From Reticulitermes lucifugus (Eukaryota; Arthropoda; Insecta; Blattodea; Rhinotermitidae), in the NCBI GenBank assembly GCA_026260175.1, contig JAKCWW010000997.1:13804-56794 (forward strand): DNA of 42,991 bases, read 5' to 3'. The notes beneath the pieces are model-generated. The model made no database searches and had not been told where the DNA came from. It saw nothing but the letters and a program-made list of their open reading frames with translations. Numbering within the stretch: position 1 is the first letter of the stretch; each line of letters opens with the position of its first letter. The position numbers were made by a program, and so were the translations under genes. Positions 9,655 to 22,000 of the stretch are shown one piece after another.

Positions 9655-9750
9655 GTGCAACCATTTGAACGCGGTAATGAAAGTCGTGTTACACAAAAGG
9701 CGGGGAATTTCTTGACTAGTTGGGTGATTATTAGCGTTTCAAAAAAATAC
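9655..9750 (-). repeat. Possible interspersed repeat E, minus fragment
   Basis: The minus-strand frame reads ITQLVKKFPAFCVTRLSLPR, the continuation pattern of the peptide seen at 7954 on the plus strand. Both look like translated pieces of one repeat rather than a gene. The rest of 9751-10620 shows nothing that I can support. Confidence 0.3.
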
Positions 9751-10620
9751 TCTCTTCCACGGAGTAGGTTTTGGTCTGGCACGTCCATAAGAACATCGAA
9801 ACAGTACCCTATAATAGTCCACGACCGCTTCTTTACTGAATGCAAGTCTCTCACCAATTTTATAGATCTGAAGTGAGATGTTTCAGATTGATTTAATAAA
9901 GAAAATTTTTGCTTGGCGAAGCACGCTACGTGAGCATTGAAGTCCTGATTTTGGAGTCGCAGACAAAGAGACACATTCGGAATAATTTTACTTGAAATTG
10001 TAGAAGATGTTAAATCCCCATAATTACACCCACATGCGCGTATTATAAAGCCAGACAAACTCTCACTGCAGAAGCAAAAGAGTGAAATTCACTTTATGCT
10101 TGTTATACATACAATCCCGTGGTTTTTATGGAAACAAAATATCGATGACGTGGAGTCTACGTTTGTGCTATTTACATACCTTCCTGCACTGATGTTTCAC
10201 AGAGATTCTACACATGAACGCTCAGCCAGAAAATAAGACTTCGAGAACACAAGCAGGGTGCGCGGACTAAAGCGTAAACACAGTATCTGTTCAGCACGTT
10301 AAATGAGTGACTAAAAATACAGGTTTCACTACGCTTTAATTAGTGTGGATCAATGAAGAATGCCTGGGCGGAAGAACAGAAGCCGAACGAAGTGCTGCAA
10401 CGGCTGAAGTAACAAGATATGTCAGGGCCAGCGCAAGACTTCGAAAGGCCCTATGTACTAAAAAAATGTATAAAAGATTAATACAAAATTTAACTTTTTT
10501 TATATGAACAACTGCATGATTCGTCATCAAAGTTAAATATGCATTTCATATGGCAAGCATTTTGTTGTTCCAAGTTGTACAAAATTACGACTTCAAAACA
10601 ATCAAATTTCTTAAGCAATC

Positions 10621-10830
10621 CCTATACAGGCCTGCACAGGCCCTTTGGGCTCCAGGAGGTTGAAGCTCCCAAAATTTCTATACAATCGGCACATGAAAGG
10701 TAGGAAGGTCATCAGCCCTACGCACCGACCGCCTTTACCCCCCCCCCAGGAGATACCCCTGGTAATCATTTCTGTTGGAGGCTAAGTCGACCCCCAGGGC
10801 CATAGTGCGCCCGTAAGGATTATGCCAATG
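10621..10830 (-). repeat. SINE-like repeat, family C
   Basis: The plus strand reads 'ttgggctccaggaggttgaagctccc', a C-rich run (about ten C) and 'ccctggtaatcatttctgttggaggctaag'. This parallels the family A block 'ggtacccattgaataggaggctgggtgg' in minus orientation, so it looks like a related SINE with a different flank. No tRNA-like head is evident. Class assignment is tentative. Confidence 0.45.
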
Positions 10831-11784
10831 AAAAATCAGATTTCTTAAAGAGAGGCTAAATGCACCCACTTCTGAACCCTATATTAAATTATGTTCGCAA
10901 TACTTCAATCTCTAAAGTTCACGCCGACACCATTCACACATTACCAATGGTAACAAATGAAAACCACATAGGCGCAGTGACCTCTAGAGGCGTGAAATTA
11001 ATACCCAGAAAATTCGCCAGATTACTAACGACAGACGGACACACTGACAGACACAATGCCATGCCCAAGACCATTTCATCAGAAACAAGGAAAGCTGTGT
11101 AGAAAGTGACACACGAAAACCAATGTGGCTGTTCGGACATGCTAACCACGCACAACTCTGCTGAAACTGAACACAAAAGGAGCGTGTGGAAATCGTCCAC
11201 ATTTGCGCCATTCATACGCTTCCACACCACATGACCTTCCACGTCTCGGGTTAACTCAATCAAATGATGAAACTGGTGGGCTACGGTTTCCGGTTGCGTC
11301 AAACCGAGCAGACGGCCACACTGCAGCATATAAAGACTATTTTAGACGATCACAACACGAGGAAATTGGTGAGATCCAAGACATTACTGATGAAACTACT
11401 ATGCTGAAACTAGAGCAAACAAACGCTTAATCAAAAACTCAGGATAAAATATGCAACTACAGACTGGGATGGCGGCTGTCAGTTAATACAAAATTTCCGG
11501 CTTCAGGCAACAACATAAACTCCAAGGCTAGAGACATTCCTTGAACATTTTACAGTTAATCACTTCGGAAAGAAATGCACTAGTTTTATGGCAACCGAAG
11601 GTATAAATATTTAAACCCACCTGCCGATTTTCATCGAGTATCTGTCCCCCGCAATAACTTTCATACCAACTCGCCGATTTTCATAAAGTCTTGTATGAAC
11701 ATCCATATTGTCATTCAAGGCATCCGAAACTTACTGCAGTACTTTCAAATTCCCCACAATTATAGAAAACCGGGATAATGTTGT
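10831..11784. other. Intergenic, weak repeat signal only
   Basis: Contains 'gacagacggacacactgacagacac' near 11030, a phrase common in 3' regions of insect retroelements, but no alignable copy in the window. No exon with splice sites was found. Confidence 0.3.
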
Positions 11785-12066
11785 CGGTACAATGACCTAG
11801 GCTACGGGCTGGACGACCGAGAAATTGTGGTTCAATTGCCGGTACGGGTACGATATTTATCTCGTCTCCAAAGCGTCCAGACCGACTCTGGGGTACACAC
11901 AAGCTCCTAGTCAATGGGTGTCGAGCGTTCCTTCAACGGGGGTAAGGCGACTGGGACGTGAAGCTGACCACTCGCCCATCTAGTGCCGAGATTAAGAATG
12001 AGTGGAGCTATACCATCACCCCCATGTCTTCGTAGAATTCACAAGGGACTTTACTCTTTACCATCA
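11785..12066 (+). repeat. SINE family A, full length
   Basis: Plus-strand copy with 'cctaggctacgggctgg' head, B-box remnant 'gtggttcaattgccg', body 'cgtccagaccgactctgggg', 'catctagtgccgagattaagaatgagtgg', and tail 'gactttactctttacc'. Confidence 0.7.
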
Positions 12067-12248
12067 ACAGTACCAATGATACGATCCTGCAAAATTCTGG
12101 GTGATGACATTACTGCCATTTAAAAAACTGTCATACAATATCTACACGATGATGGCCCCACGTATCCTAAAAATTAGCAACTGCTGTTAGTATTATTTTG
12201 ATGCCGCTTACAATCGAAAAACTTTGCGACAACATGGAATCTATAGCA

Positions 12249-12484
12249 GTGTTTCCCAAACTTTTTTGCTCGCGCACCCCTTTTGGCTTCGAAAAATAAC
12301 GATGGATCCTCACATCCTTGCTCACGTAAATATAGTGTCCGGATCTTCTAACTTCCTATAAATTATAGCACTGCTGCTTTTGTCACAAAGTGCGTAACGT
12401 ATATAAGTTTTAAAGTTTTAAAGCCCGCAATACGTCAGATAAGGACCTCGCAGCGAGGCGTGGGAGCACAACAGTCAACAGCCC
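12249..12484 (+). mobile_element. Possible hAT terminus running into a gap
   Basis: CAGTGTTTCCCAAACTTTTTT followed by a 'cgcgcacccctttt' block is the typical outer end of hAT-superfamily elements. The opposite end is not found; it may be lost in the gap that starts at 12485. No transposase frame is present. Confidence 0.4.
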
Positions 12485-12537
12485 NNNNNNNNNNNNNNNN
12501 NNNNNNNNNNNNNNNNNNNNNNNNNNNNNNNNNNNNN
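12485..12537. other. Assembly gap (53 N)
   Basis: Undetermined bases. The sequence that resumes at 12538 looks like the second half of a hammerhead-like motif. Confidence 0.95.
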
Positions 12538-12558
12538 CCGAAACGTTGTATTCAAACG
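12538..12558 (+). ncRNA. 3' half of a hammerhead-like motif beside a gap
   Basis: CCGAAACGTTGTA gives the end of a stem II strand, the GAAAC box, a possible AC/GT stem III with a 2-3-nt loop, and an A. The CTGANGA half would lie in the preceding N run, so the motif cannot be judged. From 12559 to 13651 no gene is supported. Confidence 0.25.
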
Positions 12559-13651
12559 AATTGACGCGGCTGTGCGCCCGAGAAAACTATATTGAATTGT
12601 GCGTAACGTATGTTCACTGAGGCGAGATTTTAAAATTACATCTACCCGCAACATTATAACAGTTTCTGTACATCAGCCCCATTCAAAAGTAGAGAATGTG
12701 AAATACAGTTCCAGTTTACACGATTACAACTCCATATCAGTCTCACTGCTGTTGATTAAAAGATATTTAAACTTCTTTATAATTTTCTGCAAAATACCCA
12801 ACAACGTGGCAATTACTTCTTGTTCTCTCATAATAAAAGCAAGAAACCAAATATTTGGGTATGGTTTCAAAAAACTTTCATACCAGTCAACTGGTTATAA
12901 GTTCAAATAAAACTTGGACTGCTCGGTACGAAATATAAAGTGGCCCCATACAGGCCTGTGCCTTTCAAATTCCCAAATTACAAAATCATCTTCATTTTTC
13001 ACCGCCGCTTACAACTCAGGTTAACATTTCTCTTACGCTGTTTCTTTACATTCACGCGTAGGTATAAATTGTTATAGCGGAATTAATTCCACAAAGCCTC
13101 CAGCTTCAAGCGCAGGTAACATCAGCGAGCCTGGGCTGATGGCAAAAGTCGGGAGTGTGCGCGAAATCGTCTGCCCGTAGATCAGTGTGTTTCTGCAGTC
13201 GGAGCGGTGGGAAGTGCCAGTATTCGTCTGCTTACGTAGTAGCTGCAATCATGTGACTGAGACAGGAGCACCGTAAAGTTTGTGAGACTCGCGCTGAAGG
13301 TTGTCATGCAAAATGACGTGGACTTTCTGGATGTAATCCTGTTATAACCGTATAGCAGCCAGGACTGGCATCACACTCAGTGAGAAATTGTCTTTCCAAA
13401 ATACCCTATTTCCATTATATTCCGTCTGATAATGGTAACTGATAAACCAACAGAGCTAAAGACAAATTTGGTACTGTGACATATACCAAGGCATAAACAC
13501 ATCTATTACGATACCCTGTGTGAGTCAAATTTACAGAAAACAATGAGAATCTGTAAGGTTCGGTCCGTGAATTTTGGGGCACTGGAAAGTAATAATACTA
13601 AGATATGCATGAATCAGATCACTATACTGTACGATTTAACTGGTTTCTAAA

Positions 13652-13771
13652 GCACGGGTTAGTTAGTCGCCGGCCTCTCACGACGGAGGCGTGGGCAAGT
13701 TCATGTGGGCTTTGTGGTGGATAAAGTGGCACTGGGACATGTTTTTGTCCGAGTACTTCGGTTTTCCCATC
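13652..13771 (+). repeat. SINE family B, decayed copy
   Basis: Shares 'gttagtcgccggcctctcac', 'gataaagtggcactggga' and 'gagtacttcggttttccc' with the copy at 1152-1304 but has lost the B-box (positions corresponding to GGTTCGATCC read 'gtgggcaagttc'). Confidence 0.6.
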
Positions 13772-15240
13772 AGCAACATTCCATCAATGCTTCACATTCA
13801 TTAATTCAAATATAACTGGCGCTTTACGTACCATGTTAATAGAAATTAAAGTGGTCTACACGAATGAGCTACAATCGGTCCTTCTCCACCACCAGCAATA
13901 TCTTGTGACTAGACCCTAAGTCTTCCAGCAATTTTACGTCATACTACTACAGGACGTTCAAAGCTGACCGTGTAAAACGGGATATAATTCACATGTATAC
14001 ATGAATGACGACGAAGATCACGGCAGAAATGGAGAACTTTGACCCCTTCCATGTATCGGCAGCACAGAATTCAAGACAAAATCAGATTACGGAATTATAG
14101 CAATAACTAACTATCGAGCAAGAGTGGCATTTGCTGCCAATGCAAGTGCAGCGTTACTGAGTAGGTCATCACGGCGGTTCAAGTCACGTCATATCCTGAG
14201 TTTTCGTGTTTTTCTTGGTTCTTATTGGTGAATTTCAGCAAAGTATTTTCAAACGGCACTTCTAAATGTTTAAAAGTTCAACACATCGCACATACCCATT
14301 TCCTCATCTCATTTGAAGCCTATCTCTCCGCTTCACACAGTGCTGTTAACCTAGAAACCAGCCAACCGCAGTAACTATGAAGATTTTAAACAAACGAAAT
14401 CTGTTGGAAGTGGTTTACCTGATGATTCTCACTCCAATTGGCTGGTCTACCTCCTCTTCCTCTACCACCACCACCACAACCAAAACGGGTGCTGCCACCA
14501 CCACCACCACCACGACCACCACTGCCACACTACTACCACCACCATCACTACCGCAGATGCATAACCAAATATGACAAATAAAAATCCCAGCCATTTCAAA
14601 AGGATGCATGATACTAAACACCAAATGTGTCCTAAATGGGAAATATCCACCTTCCACTGTATTATTCTTCAGGTGGCACTCCACAGAACTGTTCTCAACA
14701 TTAACCACGTGTCAAGCACAGTTGTGAAACTTGTGAACTTCATATGAACAAGAGCTTTGAAGTCCAGACAGTTCACATCCCTGCCACAAGGTACAGATGC
14801 TGAACATACTGCATACTTACGATTCACATCCTTGAAAGGTGAGCTTACGTAAAGCCCTCAACAGAGTGGAAACTTACAAGAAGAAATACTAATGTCCCAC
14901 GTCATGAAAAATAATACTGTAATATTTTCACAGCTGGAAGACAAAAACTGTAAAATTAACCTAGTACTTTGTTTGATGTTTCTGGAACACCCAAACACCT
15001 TAAAACTTAATCTTCCCAAGGACATACCTTAAACATGAGTCACAGACAGCAATACAGGCTTTCGAAACAAAACTGATTTTGTTTTCAAAGTTACTATAGT
15101 CAATATACTACACACTTCTCAGTTCTACGGAAAAGACATTTAAGTCCTAATACAGCAAAAATGTACAGTCATAGTCGTAGAAAACTACATGAAAAATTCT
15201 GCAGATAATTTACAGATTTAAAGAAAGTAGAAAAATAAAT
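13772..15240. other. Intergenic with a (CCA)n microsatellite
   Basis: An imperfect CCA/ACC trinucleotide run occupies about 14462-14555 and creates artificial threonine-rich (plus) and valine/tryptophan-rich (minus) frames. No gene is supported in the rest. Confidence 0.6.
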
Positions 15241-15530
15241 TTGATAGCTGACTTCCTCCTTTTATGCCAAGAGGTTCCAGACAATCCTGAGATAGAACTG
15301 ACTGACCTGCAGAGTGATAAATGACTAGAAGAAAATTTCCACTGTGCAAATTGTGCAAACTTTTTTGAACTGTTATGTGATTCCAAATGTTATTGAGTTC
15401 TGCATGTCTGTGAAAAAAACATGTCCTTTAATGATGTTGAACCAAAGAGATCCAAGGGCACAAATGACAGTCAAGCATTTGGTTTCAGTTTTGGAACTGC
15501 AACATCAATATTTACATCATACACTGTAAA
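15241..15530 (+). pseudogene. Decayed hAT/ZBED-type transposase, C-terminal part
   Basis: The plus strand reads LIADFLLLCQEVPDNPEIEL, then TDLQSD, a stop, and (in another frame) MMLNQRDPRAQMTVKHLVSV. This order matches the C-terminal dimerisation region of the hAT-derived transposase group that includes ZBED5 and GTF2IRD2-like proteins (ELxDLQxD ... CExxFSxMNxxKSxxRSxMTDEHLVSVLR). At least one stop and two frameshifts separate the blocks, so the copy is dead. Family assignment rests on recalled motif order, not on alignment. Confidence 0.5.
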
Positions 15531-16019
15531 ACGTGTCAGCAACTAAAAGCAGCACCATCTGTCACATTAATTAAGCAAGCACTGATAATAAATCATACAA
15601 TACAAACTGTTAAACCACTTTCATTCATTCTTAATATTAATGTGACTTCCCTCTGGACTAACAAAAACACACACAATGTTGACAGCCGTACACAAATCAG
15701 GAATGGAAGAAAGGACTGAGCAGCAGAGCTTACTATTTCCAGTAATGTTATCGAACATCAAAGTTTCCCGTACCACAAAAGCACAGCTTTCACTGGGCAT
15801 CTGAAGAGGAATGCTTACTGTATAGGCCTATAGCACTGCTGCATAAATTTTAAATGCTTCTTAGTATCAAATGTAAAATGGGAGAATAATGACAAAAGTT
15901 GAATCATCAGAAAGGTGATAAATTTGTCATGGTTTATTTAAGCTAATATCAATACTCAACTAGTACTTCCACTTACGGCACAGGGCCTAGGAAATGAGAC
16001 TCCTCCCTTGAACTTCAGG

Positions 16020-16780
16020 AACATCCCAAAGCAGCATGGGGAATACTGGGGACAAGATCTTTCACCAAGGCCTAAATATTTGGTTACTATACTGACCACA
16101 CCTAACATATGCTGGAGGGGAATACATAAAGAAAAACTATACAAAAATGAATAACTAAGACTGAACATGCACTGGCTTACAGCAACCATGTATGCATCAT
16201 CAAAAATCAAACGTAGCTTTCCAGGGGACCTGATTAGAAATAGGAAGAGACAGCAGAAGTGGGAAGGTGCTGTACTGGATAGTGAAGTACTGGTTTTGCT
16301 AGTTACATGTGGCTGCATAGAACACACTAAGGACTTTCTACAAATGACAAACAATTCATGGATAGAGAGCTGGGTGAAGGCTAAACAAGGCTATCATATA
16401 TTTGGCACAGTCATAAAAAAACAGTGTAAGCAGGGTCTGAAGAACAATTAAGGAGAGACATAATGATTTTGAAATACAAAATCTATTTGTGGGTATTAAT
16501 GGAAAGAGTTCCTTGTTATACTATTGTAAACTGAAACATAAAGCAGTCATAGAGAAGTATCTTGAGGTTTGTACAAGGAAAAAGTGAAATGGAATAGTAA
16601 GGCCAAAAGCAGAGATTTGGATACTACAATGGATAAGGAGAGGGCTTGAGACAGAAGATACCCTGCATGTTTAGGGGATGAGGACGTCAGACATACATTA
16701 TTAAAATGTTCAGCAACAAAAACATGAAGATATAAATTCCAATGTACTGACTGGTTGAATATGAACAAAAATGTACCCTA
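16020..16780 (+). pseudogene. Decayed LINE reverse transcriptase, C-terminal part
   Basis: Around 16350-16450 the frame reads WIESWVKAKQGYHIF, like the post-RT 'W...W....KGR' block of jockey/R1-type LINE ORF2. At 16650-16712 it reads C-L-GDEDVRHTLLKC, the C-terminal zinc-knuckle-like 'CxxCGxxEDVxHxLLxC' with the second cysteine lost. The segments are in different frames with stops between them, so this is an inactive remnant. Confidence 0.5.
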
Positions 16781-18980
16781 TTTGAAAGTTTTAACCTGTA
16801 CAAATGTAATGGAGATAAAAAATCCTGGTCAATACCAATTTAAAACCAATGTCAATGGGAAAGTAAAGCACATCAATACCCAATACATGAGGTTACAGGA
16901 GAGTCAGGCAATATAGGAGGGGAAGAATAACAACACCGGCTAAAGTAAATGCATGCAAATGTGTGTGTGTTTNGGGGGGGAGGCAGGGAACCTGCGCTCT
17001 GTAAAAACCTGGTGGTAAACAGGCTCAGACACATAAATTTCATCTATGACAGAAACTGTCAATTAATTTACTTATTAATTAACACACAGATTATGATGCA
17101 TTGGTCATATGGATTACTGTATGGGACATTTCATAACGGTTGTATTGATGATTTAATTATTATATTAAGACAATTAAGAAATGCTAGATTGTTAATATTC
17201 CTAGAAAAAGTTAATGGTATAGACAAGATGAACACAAAATGTATCTCATTGTGGGCCATAATTTTCATCTTGAATGCTTTGCTAATGTTGTATGCATTTA
17301 ACAAGATAAATACAGAAACTCATTTAGATCTGAGAATTCCATGGCATGCTTTTGTGATCATGATTATAAACCTGCAGGTTTCATGAGAGGGAAGTAACTT
17401 CTTTTGCAGCCGAGCAACAACTAGCCTGTAAACAATAATTCCATTCCGTTAGTAAAATATATTTTATTTTGTAGGACTTCAATAGCTGAAAGATGAAACT
17501 GATACAAAAGCAAAAAATGGAAAGGCATTATATGTCCACAAGATTGTCATTAACACATGCAGAAAGTGCCTCATAAAACTAGACCAACATGTGCGTGGAC
17601 AAAATATGGCCTATGGACTAAACGTGGGGCATGTGACAATTTTGTCTGGTTAAAAAGCAGCGGATGTTTTGGTACGCAGCTCTGATAAAGAGTCATGTCT
17701 TAGAACAAAGCACATATTATTATTGTAGCCTTATGTTTAACAGCTTCACAAATGAGCACATGTGGAACCTTTCCTCTATCTGTCTTACACAAGACCGCTC
17801 ACCTTCAGAACAGTGAAATACCCAGTTTGTGCTACATGCAACCACATGCATCATTCATGTCAAACAGAACATTAAAACAAGCACAGTTTCATTACATATG
17901 TTAGGGACCATCATAAGTAAACAAAAAACACAGGCACTTTAAAAAAATTAACACATACATGAAAATAACTTTTACAGCAAAAAATGGCAATCACTAAAGG
18001 GAGAATACAACATATTCATGGAATCAGTGATGTAGAAAGTTAAAGGAATACCAAAAAATTCTGATGACCCGAAGTTACAAATCATACCCACAACCTGAAA
18101 AAGTGCTAACAAAAAAAGTGTCATGTCTTATGAACAGTTTTAAGATTAAAAATTTACAGAACTGCTCACAAAACTACATTTCAGGAGTTAAAGAAAATAA
18201 GTTAAAGTGTGTCCATGTATAGATACAACATTTTATAAGCTTTGAAGAGAACAGTAAGAACTATAGTAAAATGAATCAATAAAGCTGCACAATGTATGAG
18301 ACTGGTCCACCATTTTTATGCACCTGTCAGTCTAGACTGCTACCTGAAAACACCTCATGTGACAGGGACAAAAAACTAACATCAGTGGCAACATATATCA
18401 ACATACCATTCTTAAACAACTCCAATTCACACTAAAGACTGAAAAAGCGCAACACAAATTCAATGGAATATCTTTAGCACATGTACTGTCATGGAGGCTG
18501 ACACTGAAAAGGTAAGTGATTCTAATGCAGGATAAATTTAAAGCCTCAAAAAACAGTATGATAACACTCATCCCCAACCAAATCTGTTTCATACTCTCTC
18601 TGGTTTCATACCTACAACTGTATTCTTTAAAATGATAATAATACACTGTATTTCTACAGCACCCACTCAGCACTTGACACAGTTCACATCTGCAATTCTA
18701 CGCATCATAGTTCACACTAATCAAATAAGCTGCATGTGTGTAGCAATGCTATACTGAGTGCACAGATTATGTCCCCTGTTAGGACAGCGTAAACTATAAC
18801 AAAATGATTCTGTTAAAGTTCAAATATATTTCTATAATTCCCTGTTTTCTTAAAGTGCAAGTACACAGTAAAATTCCTTTAATCTCACATCCAATAATCT
18901 GGAAATCATCCTGATAATCCAGCACTTGAAGAGAATAGTCCCAAGGTGTAGTTTTACTTTTTACCACAAAAAATGCTTCA
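16781..18980. other. Intergenic, no supported gene
   Basis: A-rich plus-strand sequence with a short (GT)n/G run at 16961-16981 that includes a single undetermined base. Open frames here (including 16949-17386) show no domain or splice signal. The 3' untranslated region of the minus-strand gene at 18981-22956 probably occupies its right end; an ATTAAA on the minus strand near 18874-18883 could serve polyadenylation. Confidence 0.4.
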
Positions 18981-19096
18981 TCAATGGAACAGGCATATCT
19001 CAGAGACATATTCAAACAGTGCCTCCAACAGAGTCTGTACATCAACCATTGTGGTATCTCCTGACCCCTCATCTCCTATTCCATCAACGTCTTCAG
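18981..19096 (-). CDS. Last coding exon of the acidic 318-aa protein
   Basis: Starts after a pyrimidine-rich tract and TTAG. The first two bases CT complete the codon opened by the final A of the previous exon (Thr), after which 37 codons run to TGA at 18983-18981. The antisense frame across this exon is also open and looks acidic, but it has no start or partner exon. Confidence 0.55.
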
Positions 19097-22000
19097 CTAA
19101 GAAGACTCAAGAGAACACAGACGAGGACCCTGATGACCCTGAACCAGCAGATGAAGGAGATACCAAAATGGAATACTCCTATGATTAGTTGTGCAGCCCA
19201 AGTATACGAGCAGTAACAAAAAATTACCTGTCAGAACTTATGTCAGTATAGGTACTGTCTAATAATCCTGAACATTCAATAACTCAGCACCTGTCCAGTC
19301 CCATGCGATTTTTTAATTTTTGCTGAATTTCTGGAAGTCACAACTGAAATTTCAATCCTTTTCACACTTTTCACTGATTCTGTTCCTACTTTTCACATGA
19401 CCACTTCCCCCATTATTCCTTTCCATTAATTACTTTCCTGCCAATTCCAATCAACCTCTGCAATTAATACTGTGCCATTAACAAAAGAAAACATTCATGA
19501 CAGACAGGTATATAGCCTTATGTTGTATACTGTAATGGTACTCACTCAGATTGCAAAGAGAAATCCAATCCTGTGGACTGACTTGCTGCTGGAGATGCCA
19601 TTTCAAATGTAGGCATTCTTGATGGCTCTGTCGTAAGACATTGCACAAACCACCATCTCCACAGTTCACAACAATAAGCTCATTTCCACTAAAACTTTCT
19701 TGCCATTCAGAAGTCTTCATCATCCTGTTATGAGTCTTACATTTGCTATTTGACACCACTTCTGCAACACTTTTTCTAATATTTTTGTGATTGTGTACAC
19801 TAGCATTACTTTCATCCACCCTTTTGCTGCATCTATCTTCATCCCCACACAAGTCATCCATCACACCATTGTTATCCATGGTGCATGTCTCTTTGGCTTT
19901 ATCATCACAAGTATTTACTCCATCCCTAAAATACTGTCCAGCAGGAAAGAATGTAGTTGCATCTTTCTTAGTCACATTTGTGTTACTACAATTTTCAAAA
20001 TTTCTGTTCCCCTTATCATTCTGGAGTCTTGATTCTTCATCTTCAGCATGAAACATCTGTAAATCTCCAAGAGGCTCAGATCTGTCCATGGGGTGAGTAT
20101 CAATAAATGGTCTAATGCACTGGCAATCTTCTAAAGGTTCTTCTTGCTGATGGTCCTCCACATTAAATTCTTCACAATTTCCTTTCTTTTTGTCCTTCGC
20201 ATCTTCTTCCGTTTCTTCCACATCCTGATTGGATCCATTATTCCCATTATCATCCAGCTGTAGTTCATCAGAACTGGCTGCAAAACACAGAAGTTCTAAT
20301 TGATATATGGATTATATTAATTCACAGATCAGTCGGAAAAAACACGTATTCTAATTTTGCTAACCTTCTTAAAAAGTACCAAATAAATTAGAAACATGGA
20401 TGGTTAATTAACTTCTCATCCTTTCCAAGGTCATCAGAGTTAACATTTTTAGAGGAGTGGTTATCATCCCAAAACACTTAATGTATGGCCATGCACATAT
20501 TCCGATAATAGTTAATGTCACTCAAGCTCATTCTTAAGAAACCTTGTCCTACATTTTTTAGAACTCTTTTTCCTTTCAATAACTAATCCTCTGAAGCAAT
20601 AACATATCCTGTTACATTTAACACACACTTGAACTTCTTCTACAATCAGCGACAGCGAAAAGGTTATCTTCTAACACTCAAATACCAATTCTCATGACTT
20701 TATAATTTGTCTTGGGTCAAGCAAATCAAACCATTCAGTGCTAAAGGCTTCACCATAGGTCTTACAAAACAGAACGTTTTTATGCCAAAGGGTTGTTAAT
20801 TCCACTCCCAATAGCAAGTTTGAATATACATGATGCCAGGTGTGTACCCAGAATTTTTTATTGTGTGGGGGGAAGGGGGGGTCTGACCCTGAGGCTATAT
20901 GTAATTTATGTCATAAGTACATCTGTAACATAACACTGTTTGCAATTGCATTTATATACATACAAATACAACTAAATGTTACATGACTCAATCACAGTGT
21001 CCTCTTTCCTTGCTTTTTTTTTAGTTTTATTAATTTATTATTCAAAATTCTAATGTACTAGACACCACCTTTTTTCAGTGGCTTATTTCAGCTGAAGGGT
21101 AAATCACACAAAATGTTTGATATCATCATAGCTATAAAATCCGTATTTTTTAAATTTCAGTTTTGAGGGGTATGGTGTGAGCCACAGCCCAGCAGCACCC
21201 CCCCCCCTCCCCCGGTTGTGCCCCTGCATGATGCTGTACCCAAAATCTCGGTAAAAAAGCTGTGTAAATATATCTGGAGGCCATCTCCACCAACACCACT
21301 CTAGGCAATAATATAATATGGTAACCAGAGATACACTTAGGAAGGCCATTCATATCATCTATCATGTTAATTGTAACCTGGCATCCGATTTGCTACCTCC
21401 ACAGAACTATGTCATATCTGTTTGTTACTTGCTTTTGTCACATGCCTACTCTGTAAAAGAAAGAAGTGGCAAGTGGTAAAGGTTACTCCAGTTTGACATA
21501 AACATGCTTTCAAATATGTTCCTTGCAAATTTATACACCTTACTGTCCTTGAAGATGATTTACTGCTGTGGTAAATCTTGCAGCAGGACAATTAAAATGT
21601 ATTTATTCTTCATTATCATAAAATGTGTGAGGCCAGGATAGTGTAGTTGATATAGCAATTAGGCTATGGCCTAGATGATTCTGGATTCGATTCCCAGCAG
21701 GAAACGAGATTTTTTCTTCTCCAAATCATCCAGACCAGTTCTGAGACCAACCTAACCCCCTACTTATGGGTACTGGAGGTTCTTTTCCTGGAGGTAAAAC
21801 AGCTGGGGCAAGAAGCTGACCATTTGCTTCCATCCAGCGCTACGGTAACTCCACCCACATCTTCATGATGTGCACAGCCACAATTTTACCTTTATTATTC
21901 AATATACATACATACATATTCTCAGATATAAACACATAAAATTGCAAAGATTCACTGAAGCACAATGTACAAATTCAATACCACAATACATGAAGAAAAT

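Noticed and set aside
9798..9815. CGAAACAGTA, resembling the second hammerhead box
   Set aside because: No CTGANGA at the required distance and no stem II.
9639..10058. 139-codon minus-strand frame
   Set aside because: Its C-terminal part matches a repetitive-sequence peptide and the rest shows no domain; treated as repeat-derived.
14377..14574. Threonine-rich small protein
   Set aside because: Created by the (CCA)n microsatellite; the antisense is equally open.
16949..17386. 145-codon plus-strand frame with hydrophobic segments
   Set aside because: AT-rich sequence crossing an undetermined base, no domain, no splice sites, no conserved motif.
18973..19188. Plus-strand frame with an acidic, Ser/Pro-rich C-terminus-like sequence
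   Set aside because: It is the antisense of the last exon and polypyrimidine tract of the minus-strand acidic-protein gene, which has matching phases and splice sites; the plus-strand frame has no partner exon.
19478..19545. Extension of the middle acidic exon to its in-frame stop
   Set aside because: A strong GTGAGT donor precedes it and the spliced product keeps phase with the next exon; kept as a possible intron-retained form only.
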